In this document: positions 1-4,881 of the stretch, piece after piece
How the letters are laid out: each line of letters starts with the position of its first letter
Position numbering within the stretch: the first letter of the stretch is position 1
DNA from: Bacteroidota bacterium
GTDB taxonomy: Bacteria; Bacteroidota; Bacteroidia; J057
Direction: 5' to 3'
DNA length: 6,018 nt
Assembly: GCA_963169475.1 (NCBI GenBank)
Contig: CAUJFT010000063.1
Span: 1-6,018, forward strand
Made by a program: the position numbers and the translations under genes
Notes under the pieces: generated by a model
What the model was told of the DNA's origin: nothing
What the model saw: only the letters and a program-made list of their open reading frames with translations
Databases searched by the model: none

Positions 1-8
1 ATCAGAGG

Positions 9-112
9 TAAGTAGTTATGACTAATAAGTTTTTAGGTATTAATTTTTCAACTTTATTATTATCAATCATTTATGGTTTTCAAAACAAGGGTTATTTACT
101 TCGCACTACTTA
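9..112. repeat. Possible 104-bp element with 8-bp terminal inverted repeats
   Basis: The stretch begins TAAGTAGT (9-16) and ends ACTACTTA (105-112), a perfect 8-bp terminal inverted repeat. Its first nine bases, TAAGTAGTT, are the same as the start of the two 107-bp repeats at 2047 and 4882, and its length is nearly the same. The interior matches those repeats only weakly, for example TAAGTTTTTAGGTATTA against TAAGTTCTTAGTATATA. Flanks AGAGG (4-8) and AGACG (113-117) agree at four of five bases, which could be a decayed target duplication or chance. It may be a divergent member of the same family. In sequence this AT-rich the case is only suggestive. Confidence 0.3.
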
Positions 113-239
113 AGACGAAAGTTAGGGTAAACACCTAAAAATAAAAATGTATGTTTTTCTTCCATTAGGGATTAAAGAGGAGCAAAAAGAACACGGGGTT
201 TGTTTTGGTAATATTACGTGCCTAACGACCCTATTTTTT

Positions 240-299
240 CCCGTCATGCTCCGTTAATAGGTTGGGTGTGATGTTTCGCACTCGCTCAATATGACAGGG
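240..299. repeat. REP-like intergenic inverted repeat
   Basis: Ends CCCGTCAT (240-247) and ATGACAGGG (291-299) are inverted repeats with a single-base bulge, enclosing 43 bases. Inside, GTGTG (266-270) and CGCAC (277-281) form a second stem around a 6-base loop, with one T-G wobble. Read on the - strand it begins CCCTGTCATATTGAGCGAG. From memory this resembles short palindromic repeats common between genes in Bacteroidota genomes (starting TGTCATATTGAGCG); that identification has not been checked. Such elements have no coding capacity and often sit downstream of genes. Confidence 0.45.
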
Positions 300-370
300 A
301 ATAGTAATTTTAAGGCGTTTATCCTATGAATATGTTTGTAAAGATAGTGGTTCTAAATTTTTCGGAGCCC

Positions 371-401
371 TTGTGCTTGTCTCTTTTTTTTCTTACTTTT
401 G
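371..401 (+). promoter_or_regulatory. Bacteroidota-type sigma promoter for the 576-2044 gene set
   Basis: TTG at 371-373 and TACTTTTG at 394-401 fit the -33 (TTG) and -7 (TAnnTTTG) elements used by the main sigma factor of Bacteroidota, with a 20-base spacer containing a run of eight T. Transcription would start near 406-410, leaving a leader of about 170 bases before the ATG at 576. It is the only complete match upstream of the three-gene cluster. Confidence 0.55.
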
Positions 402-575
402 CATACGGAAACTACGAGTTCTTGATAGTTCTCTCTCTTCTACCTAATCACATAGTCTATCGTTTATGGTAGATTATATCAAATTTCACAGATGGTAGAA
501 TTGAGGCATCAAAAGAACTACAAAAACATCGAAAACGTAACGCATAATCACATAAATAAACTAATTGAATAAAGA

Positions 576-1097
576 ATGAATGTCAATATTAGGCAGGAAA
601 ATCAAGAGGATTTTAATGCAGTTTTTGAGGTGAATACGCTTGCTTTTGGGCAAGAAGATGAGGCTATGCTTGTGGAGCAGTTGCGGCATAGCGAGGCATT
701 TATCCCCGAACTTTCCTTAGTGGCAATTTTTGAGGGCAAAGTTATTGGGCATATTTTGTTTTCAAAAATCAAAATCATTCGTGAGAATCAGGAAGAAACC
801 GCGAGTTTAGCCCTTGCTCCGATGTCTGTTATCCCCGGATTTCAGCAGAAGGGAATCGGTGGACAAATGATACAACACGGGATTGACAAAGCCAAAGCAC
901 TACATTATAAATCAGTCATCGTATTAGGACACGAAGATTATTATCCAAGGTTTGGCTTCGAGCCGGCAGAGAAATGGGGTATTCAATCGCCTTATGATGT
1001 TCCGTCCAACGTATTTATGGCAATAGAATTAGTAGTTGATGGACTAAAAAATGTAAGCGGGCTTGTTCAATATCCCAAGGAGTTTGACCTTGTATAA
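576..1097 (+). CDS. GNAT N-acetyltransferase, YhbS-like
   Basis: A 173-residue protein of the GCN5-related acetyltransferase fold, which transfers an acetyl group from acetyl-CoA to an amine; the substrate cannot be read from the sequence. The acetyl-CoA pyrophosphate-binding motif A is clear: a strand LAPMSVIPGF (80-89) followed by Q90-Q91-K92-G93-I94-G95, matching Q/R-x-x-G-x-G/A. Downstream, VIVLGHEDYYPRFGFEP (114-130) is the signature by which I place it with the YhbS-like group (COG3153). Length is full for this family and there is no signal peptide, so it should be cytosolic. ATG 576 is chosen because the family usually starts with this IRxE strand and an in-frame TAA lies at 570-572. 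It is probably the first gene of a cluster with the exporter at 1181 and the GNAT at 1508. Confidence 0.9.
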   Translation: MNVNIRQENQEDFNAVFEVNTLAFGQEDEAMLVEQLRHSEAFIPELSLVAIFEGKVIGHILFSKIKIIRENQEETASLALAPMSVIPGFQQKGIGGQMIQHGIDKAKALHYKSVIVLGHEDYYPRFGFEPAEKWGIQSPYDVPSNVFMAIELVVDGLKNVSGLVQYPKEFDLV

Positions 1098-1180
1098 GGG
1101 TAAGTATCCATTGAAAAGGGTTTAGATAAATAGGCTTCATAGAAGGATTTTTTTCTCCATTTACCAAAATTTAATAGGAA

Positions 1181-1507
1181 ATGAATTGGATTATTTTAAT
1201 TATTGCGGGGTTTTTTGAAGCAGCATTTGCTTTTTGCTTAGGAAAAGCCAAAGAGACTACGGGGAAAGAAATGTACCTATGGTATGTAGCATTTCTGCTT
1301 ACTCTTGCTATTAGTATGGGGCTTCTCGTAAAAGCAACCCAAACCCTACCGATTGGAACTGCTTATGCCGTTTGGACGGGGATTGGGGCAGTAGGCAGTG
1401 TTTTGATTGGAATATTTGTATTTAAAGAACCGGCAACATGCCTACGACTGTTTTTTATTACCACTTTAATTGGTTCTATCATCGGACTAAAAGCTACTGC
1501 TCATTAA
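1181..1507 (+). CDS. Small multidrug resistance (SMR) exporter, Gdx/SugE type
   Basis: A 108-residue protein with four hydrophobic helices (about 2-20, 31-50, 57-80, 86-104), the size and layout of SMR proton-coupled exporters that work as dual-topology dimers in the inner membrane. The essential proton/substrate carboxylate is E13. The segment LPIGTAYAVWTGIGAVG (56-72) is close to the Gdx/SugE signature, the subgroup that exports guanidinium and related cations. S45, Y62 and W65 line up, with a three-residue shift, with pocket residues S42, Y59 and W62 of characterised Gdx proteins. However, the position of the usual W16 is F16. Guanidinium transport is therefore likely but not certain; a quaternary-ammonium or other cation exporter is the alternative. 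No guanidine riboswitch is seen in the 83 bases upstream. The start codon follows TAGGAA, a weak ribosome-binding site. Confidence 0.88.
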   Translation: MNWIILIIAGFFEAAFAFCLGKAKETTGKEMYLWYVAFLLTLAISMGLLVKATQTLPIGTAYAVWTGIGAVGSVLIGIFVFKEPATCLRLFFITTLIGSIIGLKATAH

Positions 1508-2044
1508 ATGAAAACTACTGATTTCCCAATAATAAAAACTAAGAGGCTTTTGCTCCGACAATTTGTTGAAAGTGATATAGAGAATGTGTTCAAAGGATTA
1601 TCCGACCCGAACATCATTCAATATTATGGCGTAAGTTATCATACCTTAGCAGAAACCCAAGCACAAATGCGGTTTTTTGCTGATTTACTAGAATATGAAA
1701 CGGGTATTTGGTGGGCGGTATGTTCTTTGGATAATACGTTTTACGGTGCTGGCGGGCTTAATAGTTTGAGCAAGGAACATAAAAAAGCGGAAATCGGCTT
1801 TTGGCTTTTCACTGACTATTGGGGGCAAGGGATTATGGGTGAAGCAATGCCGCTAATATGTCATTATGGATTTGAGCATCTTGGGCTTCACCGGATAGAA
1901 GGGCTTGTTGAAACGGATAACCTGAATTGTAAAAATGCGATGAAAAAACTAAACTTTATACATGAGGGGACAATGAAAGATTGTGAAATCAAAAATGGGA
2001 AATTTATTAGCTTGGATATTTATGCAAAATTTAAAAATAGATAG
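1508..2044 (+). CDS. GNAT N-acetyltransferase, RimJ/RimL type
   Basis: A 178-residue acetyltransferase of the RimJ/RimL-like branch (Acetyltransf_3). It opens with the typical TKRLLLRQF (11-19) followed by SD (22-23). A central strand AEIGFWL (94-100) leads into Y104-W105-G106-Q107-G108-I109-M110-G111-E112-A113, the acetyl-CoA loop. RIEGLVETDNLNCKNAMKKL (129-148) matches the branch's late N-x-x-S/N-x-x-x-x-x-K-L motif. Members acetylate N-terminal alanines of ribosomal proteins, or free amines on small molecules and antibiotics; the sequence does not say which. The ATG begins on the base directly after the exporter's TAA (1505-1507), so translation is probably coupled and the two genes share an mRNA. 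The stop codon is followed after only two bases by the 107-bp repeat. Confidence 0.9.
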   Translation: MKTTDFPIIKTKRLLLRQFVESDIENVFKGLSDPNIIQYYGVSYHTLAETQAQMRFFADLLEYETGIWWAVCSLDNTFYGAGGLNSLSKEHKKAEIGFWLFTDYWGQGIMGEAMPLICHYGFEHLGLHRIEGLVETDNLNCKNAMKKLNFIHEGTMKDCEIKNGKFISLDIYAKFKNR

Positions 2045-2046
2045 GA

Positions 2047-2153
2047 TAAGTAGTTCTTAGTTTTTAATGATAAGTTCTTAGTATATACAAATAATTGCTT
2101 ATCAGCTTTTTAACTAAAAATAATATTATAAACTAATTTCAAATCAGTACTTA
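2047..2153. repeat. 107-bp intergenic repeat, copy 1
   Basis: It matches 4882-4988 in the same orientation at 97 of 107 positions with no gaps. It starts TAAGTAGT and ends AGTACTTA, a 7-of-8 terminal inverted repeat. Inside there are two AGTTCTTAGT blocks 21 bases apart, an inverted pair TGATAAG (2068-2074) / CTTATCA (2098-2104), and TTTTTAACTAAAAA. GGA flanks both sides (2044-2046 and 2154-2156). There is no ORF of note. It fills the gap between the stop of the GNAT gene and the start of the hydrolase at 2176. A miniature mobile element is one reading; a shared regulatory or RNA element is another. Confidence 0.85.
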
Positions 2154-2175
2154 GGATATATAAATATTATAAAAC

Positions 2176-3507
2176 ATGAAGCAGGAGTTCCTTAATCTAT
2201 TGGGTATGGTAGCCCTATTTTTAATCGCTAATCCTACTTATGGTCAGACTAACCCTAACCCCAATTCTGCCCTTGATACATTTATCTTAGATGAAATGAA
2301 TGAAGAGCATTTTCCGGGTGTCTCTACGGTTATTGTTAAAGATAATAAGGTGGTATGGATAAATTCCTATGGATATTCAGACATTGCAAAAGGTACTCTT
2401 GTAAGCGATACTACTATTTTCCTACTTGCCTCTGTATCCAAGTTGTTTACCGCTACGGCTGCTATGCAACTATCAGAGAATAACGGGATTAATTTAGAAG
2501 ATGACATAAATCAATATTTACCTTGGATACTCCAAATACCGAGTTTCCCAGCAGATACTGTTACAATTAGACAACTTATGACTCACACCGCTTCCATTCG
2601 GGATAATGCGACAGCAATGCTTAACTATTATGGCTATCCAGACCCTACGATAACGTTAGGAGATTGTATGGAACGTTATTTTTCTACGGCTGGAAGTGAT
2701 TATAGTGCTACAGCTAATTTTCTTTCAAACCCGCCAGGTAGTGTTTTTGAGTATTCTAATATGGCTACCGCACTCAATGGGTATTGTGTAGAGCAGGCAA
2801 GTGGAATACCATTTGACGAATATTGTAATATCCATATTTTTGATAAACCCTGTATGAACAAAACTGCTTGGTTTTTTGCGGATATTGACTCTACTGTAGC
2901 GGCAGTCCCCTACCACTTTTCTGGGGGCAATTACCTCCCCTATCCTCACTACGGGTTTGCAGACTATCCTAACGGGCAGCTAAGAAGTACTGCTACGGAC
3001 TTAGCTCATTTTATGATTGCTTTTCTAAACGGAGGAAATTTTGGGAGTAATTCTATCTTATCTCCCTCCTCTATCAATCAGATGTGGACACCCCAAATCC
3101 CTTCGCTTGACCCCTATCAGGGGCTAAATTGGTATCAAGAAGTATTGTTTCATAACGGCGGAGTGGCTTGGTTATGGGAACATAATGGTGGCATGGATGG
3201 GGTATCAACGGATATGTATTTGGATTCTATCAATAAAATCGGTATATGCGTTTTGGCTAATGGCGAAGGAGATGCCCTGAATATATGTGATAGATTGTAT
3301 AATTATGCCCTGAGGCTAAATGTTTCCTCCGGCTCTACTCCTCACTGTCTCACTACTAATATCACCGAAACCCCTCCTAATTTAAGCGAAAAAAAACTCA
3401 TAGGAGTCATAGACCTACTGGGGCGATTATCTCCACTTAAACCCAATACACCCCTTGTAAAAATATATAGTGACGGCAGTACTGAAAAGGTGTTCATCAT
3501 AGAATAA
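2176..3507 (+). CDS. Exported serine hydrolase, beta-lactamase class C/PBP-like, with short T9SS-like tail
   Basis: A 443-residue protein of the beta-lactamase/penicillin-binding-like family (PF00144), whose members include class C beta-lactamases, D-aminopeptidases, D,D-peptidases and esterases. Residues 1-23 form a signal peptide with a likely cut before Q24 and no lipobox cysteine. The nucleophile motif S-x-x-K is S86-V87-S88-K89. The second motif Y-x-N is Y193-S194-N195, preceded by P187-G188. The third is H336-N337-G338, the H-x-G form usual in esterase or peptidase relatives rather than the K-T-G of true beta-lactamases. LMTHTAS (134-140) is the family's conserved L-L-T-H-T-S-G. The last 40 residues (LIGVIDLLGR, 408-417, then KIYSDGSTEKVFIIE) resemble the second half of a T9SS type A sorting domain, suggesting secretion to the surface. 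Antibiotic resistance cannot be assumed. No clear promoter was found; the 107-bp repeat ends 22 bases before the ATG. Confidence 0.9.
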   Translation: MKQEFLNLLGMVALFLIANPTYGQTNPNPNSALDTFILDEMNEEHFPGVSTVIVKDNKVVWINSYGYSDIAKGTLVSDTTIFLLASVSKLFTATAAMQLSENNGINLEDDINQYLPWILQIPSFPADTVTIRQLMTHTASIRDNATAMLNYYGYPDPTITLGDCMERYFSTAGSDYSATANFLSNPPGSVFEYSNMATALNGYCVEQASGIPFDEYCNIHIFDKPCMNKTAWFFADIDSTVAAVPYHFSGGNYLPYPHYGFADYPNGQLRSTATDLAHFMIAFLNGGNFGSNSILSPSSINQMWTPQIPSLDPYQGLNWYQEVLFHNGGVAWLWEHNGGMDGVSTDMYLDSINKIGICVLANGEGDALNICDRLYNYALRLNVSSGSTPHCLTTNITETPPNLSEKKLIGVIDLLGRLSPLKPNTPLVKIYSDGSTEKVFIIE

Positions 3508-3521
3508 AGTGTTTTGTAGTG

Positions 3522-3537
3522 TGTCCGAAAAAGGACA
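3522..3537 (+). terminator. Weak hairpin after the hydrolase gene
   Basis: TGTCC (3522-3526) and GGACA (3533-3537) form a perfect 5-bp stem with loop GAAAAA, 15 bases past the hydrolase stop. No T run follows directly, so it is a poor intrinsic terminator and may only protect the mRNA end. It lies in the gap between converging transcription units. Confidence 0.3.
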
Positions 3538-3681
3538 AAGTAGCTTTAATGGGTAATTTAGGTAGCTATAAAAAAAGGTAAAGGCTTAGGGGTTAAAGAT
3601 GATTGAGTTGTGATTTCCGATACGGTTGTTTCGTTAAAGAGCTGCATTAATATTATTTTATCGTCATTATCAATATACTTT

Positions 3682-3835
3682 TTACTTTTCTATGTAGGTA
3701 AAGAGCTTTTCTTCCTCAAAATTCAAGAACGCTTCATGGCTCAATCCAAGTAGGAAAGCGATCTTACGGAGATAGCCGAAGTATCGCTTATCCTAACTTG
3801 TATCTACGGTAAAGTATTTTCCCATTAGTTGTTTT
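3682..3835 (-). pseudogene. Decayed partial duplicate of the XRE regulator gene
   Basis: On the - strand this matches the 3' two-thirds of the intact regulator at 3859-4107. The end reads IAFLLGLSHEAFLNFEEEKL and then FTYIEK, against IAFLLGLSYEAFLNFEEEKL and then FTYIEK in the intact protein. It is broken in four ways. The first 25 or so codons, including most of the DNA-binding helices, are absent. The codon equivalent to E40 is TAA (YRRYKLG-stop against YCRYESGE). About five bases are missing just after, which shifts the frame. A five-base insertion (TAAAA) makes a stop (3682-3684) five codons early. There is no start codon. The most likely origin is tandem duplication of the regulator's 3' part plus downstream sequence, giving a unit of about 200 bp. 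A protein product is unlikely. Confidence 0.8.
3685..3763 (-). repeat. 79-bp core repeat, copy A (in pseudogene)
   Basis: This stretch matches 3880-3958 at 77 of 79 bases with no gaps, at an offset of 195. Similarity continues outward on both sides (from about 3635 and up to about 3830) but drops sharply, with many substitutions and indels. The block covers the last 27 or so codons of the regulator reading frame. Confidence 0.9.
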
Positions 3836-3858
3836 ATAAAGAGTTGCATTAGTATCGT

Positions 3859-4107
3859 TTACCGTGATTCCCAATATACCTTTTCTATGTAGGTAAAGAG
3901 CTTTTCTTCCTCAAAATTCAAGAACGCTTCATAGCTCAATCCAAGTAAGAAAGCGATCCTGCGAAGGCAAGCCTCTGATGGAGTCGCCTCTCCTGACTCA
4001 TACCGGCAGTAAGTGGATTGAGCTATATTCATGTTATCAGCCATCATTTTTTGAGAGAAACTACGCATAGTGCGTAGTTTCTTGATTTTACTACTTAGGG
4101 TTTTCAT
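3859..4107 (-). CDS. Small XRE/Cro-type helix-turn-helix regulator
   Basis: An 82-residue protein made almost entirely of one Cro/C1-type DNA-binding domain. Residues 7-63 follow the family pattern: KIKKLRTMRSFSQKMMADNM (7-26, helix 1 and the start of helix 2), NIAQSTYCRYESGEATPS (27-44, turn, recognition helix and the Y-E-x-G motif), then LRRIAFLLGLSYEAFL (48-63). The tail, 64-82, is charged (EEEKLFTYIEK). No effector or protease domain is present, so it is probably a dimeric repressor. ATG is at 4107-4105, only two bases after the stop of the gene at 4110-4751, so the pair is translationally coupled. A perfect 12-bp inverted repeat lies within codons 9-18, which could be its own binding site. 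A broken partial duplicate follows downstream. Confidence 0.88.
   Translation of the reverse strand: MKTLSSKIKKLRTMRSFSQKMMADNMNIAQSTYCRYESGEATPSEACLRRIAFLLGLSYEAFLNFEEEKLFTYIEKVYWESR
3880..3958 (-). repeat. 79-bp core repeat, copy B (in intact regulator gene)
   Basis: Partner of 3685-3763. It lies within the 3' part of the intact regulator's coding sequence. The only differences are at two bases: one changes Y59 to H in the duplicate and the other is silent. Confidence 0.9.
4056..4082. promoter_or_regulatory. Perfect 12-bp inverted repeat inside the regulator gene
   Basis: AGAAACTACGCA (4056-4067) and TGCGTAGTTTCT (4071-4082) are exact reverse complements separated by TAG. The dyad spans codons 9-18 of the regulator at 3859-4107, starting 25 bases into the gene. 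A 12-bp perfect dyad with a 3-base centre is far beyond chance for this length and has the form of an operator for a dimeric Cro-type protein. In mRNA it would fold into a strong hairpin just after the start codon. The operator role is inference. Confidence 0.5.
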
Positions 4108-4109
4108 AA

Positions 4110-4751
4110 CTACACGGGTTTTAGTCTTTTCAGGTTTAGATGATTGTAATACTCCGTCCCATCAATGGCATATACTTCTATCTTTATGGGGGAATTGTTA
4201 TTGGCAGTGCTATACGCATCAAGATTATTATTTTTAAATAATTTTAACCCTATCTTACGGATTTCGGAGCTTTCAGAAGAATATTGACGGCTAAACCGTT
4301 GGATTCTAAACTTATCTGAACTCCCGTCTGGTCTGTAGCACACAAAGTAATTTTCTCTTGAAGTCGCTCCAACCACATTGCTTAGGTTAAATGTAATACA
4401 TGTATCAAATTCAGCATCGATTTCAAGTACTATTTCTCCCATAGCACCCTTACTTCCAAGATAAACTCTATCGTACCCATGGTTAGGGTCATATATCTCA
4501 TCTTCAATTATAATAATTCCTCCAGTATCTGCGCGGGTAATCATGCTATCCGTAATCGTAGTCCCTTGTTTCCAAAAAATCTTGGATTCTTTTTGTGGAT
4601 AGCCAGTAGTGTCGAAAGAAACCGTGGACGACACTGCTTCAATTTTGGGATTTACCCTATCAGCCGTAGGATAAGCTTCCACCGTTATTCCTATCTTAGT
4701 AGTTACTGTAAGAACATTTGGTTCGAGTCCGGCTAGTTTTAGTGTTGTCAT
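4110..4751 (-). CDS. Hypothetical beta-rich protein, first gene of the regulator operon
   Basis: A 213-residue protein that I do not recognise. No signal peptide, membrane segment or T9SS tail is seen, so it should be cytosolic unless exported another way. The sequence alternates short hydrophobic strands with polar turns, as in an all-beta protein: LTVTTKIGITVEAY (14-27), GGIIIIEDEIYD (77-88), GEIVLEIDAEFDTCITFNL (105-123), PIKIEVYAIDG (188-198). There is an N/S-rich stretch at 174-187 and a basic end (LKRLKPV). The only cysteines are C118 and C138. No catalytic motif stands out. It is followed after two bases by the helix-turn-helix gene, so the two probably form one unit in which the regulator controls this protein. 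Nothing shows whether it is a toxin, a structural protein or an enzyme. A start at ATG 4751 gives the whole open frame after an A-rich leader. Confidence 0.75.
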   Translation of the reverse strand: MTTLKLAGLEPNVLTVTTKIGITVEAYPTADRVNPKIEAVSSTVSFDTTGYPQKESKIFWKQGTTITDSMITRADTGGIIIIEDEIYDPNHGYDRVYLGSKGAMGEIVLEIDAEFDTCITFNLSNVVGATSRENYFVCYRPDGSSDKFRIQRFSRQYSSESSEIRKIGLKLFKNNNLDAYSTANNNSPIKIEVYAIDGTEYYNHLNLKRLKPV

Positions 4752-4782
4752 TTCTTTTATTATTAATAAGAAGTTAAAAAGT

Positions 4783-4790
4783 CAAATATG
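4783..4790 (-). promoter_or_regulatory. Possible -7 box for the 4751-3859 operon
   Basis: The - strand reads CATATTTG here, one base off the Bacteroidota -7 consensus TAnnTTTG, 32 bases before the start codon at 4751. No convincing TTG lies 17-23 bases upstream, so this is a weak candidate. Confidence 0.22.
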
Positions 4791-4881
4791 AGATTCAACA
4801 AAATAAATTATTCACAGACATTTTTCTCATTTAAAGATAATATAAAAAATATCATGTAAGAGATTTATTCATTATTTCAAG

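Larger units (their letters stand above)
1..575. other. Gene-free upstream region
   Basis: No convincing protein gene is visible on either strand in these 575 bases. The region is AT-rich and holds, in order, a possible small element with terminal inverted repeats (9-112), a REP-like inverted repeat (240-299), an isolated TAnnTTTG-type box (331-338, no matching upstream TTG) and a full promoter candidate (371-401). An in-frame 26-codon ORF (492-572) ends three bases before the first gene and is probably chance. Confidence 0.6.

Noticed and set aside
220..267. Integron attC site: GCCTAAC (220-226) and GTTGGGT (261-267) fit the R-box consensus, and acetyltransferases and SMR exporters are common cassette cargo.
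   Set aside because: The inner boxes are not placed symmetrically (four bases of spacer on one side, none on the other), no attC-like site follows any of the other genes, two genes abut with no spacer, and no integrase is present. The stretch is better explained by the REP-like repeat.
349..391. Terminator: GGTTCT / GGAGCC stem (349-354, 364-369) followed by a run of eight T (384-391).
   Set aside because: The stem is short with two wobbles, and 14 bases separate it from the T run. The T run is better read as promoter spacer between 371-373 and 394-401.
1098..1180. Guanidine riboswitch upstream of the Gdx-like exporter.
   Set aside because: The 83-base gap shows neither the paired ACGR-loop hairpins of class II nor a convincing class I or class III core, and the short AT-rich spacer has no strong stems.
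2725..2949. 74-codon open frame on the - strand inside the hydrolase gene.
   Set aside because: It lies wholly within a well-supported gene on the other strand and its translation resembles no protein family.
4090..4097. ACTACTTA, the repeat-family end sequence, inside the regulator gene.
   Set aside because: No partner end at the right distance and no similarity beyond the 8 bases; it encodes the L-S-S codons at the start of the protein and is probably chance.
4479..4736. 85-codon open frame on the + strand opposite the hypothetical gene at 4110-4751.
   Set aside because: It is antisense to a longer frame with good operon context, and its composition is that of a shadow frame. Since the 213-residue protein is itself unrecognised, this is less certain than the other shadow calls.
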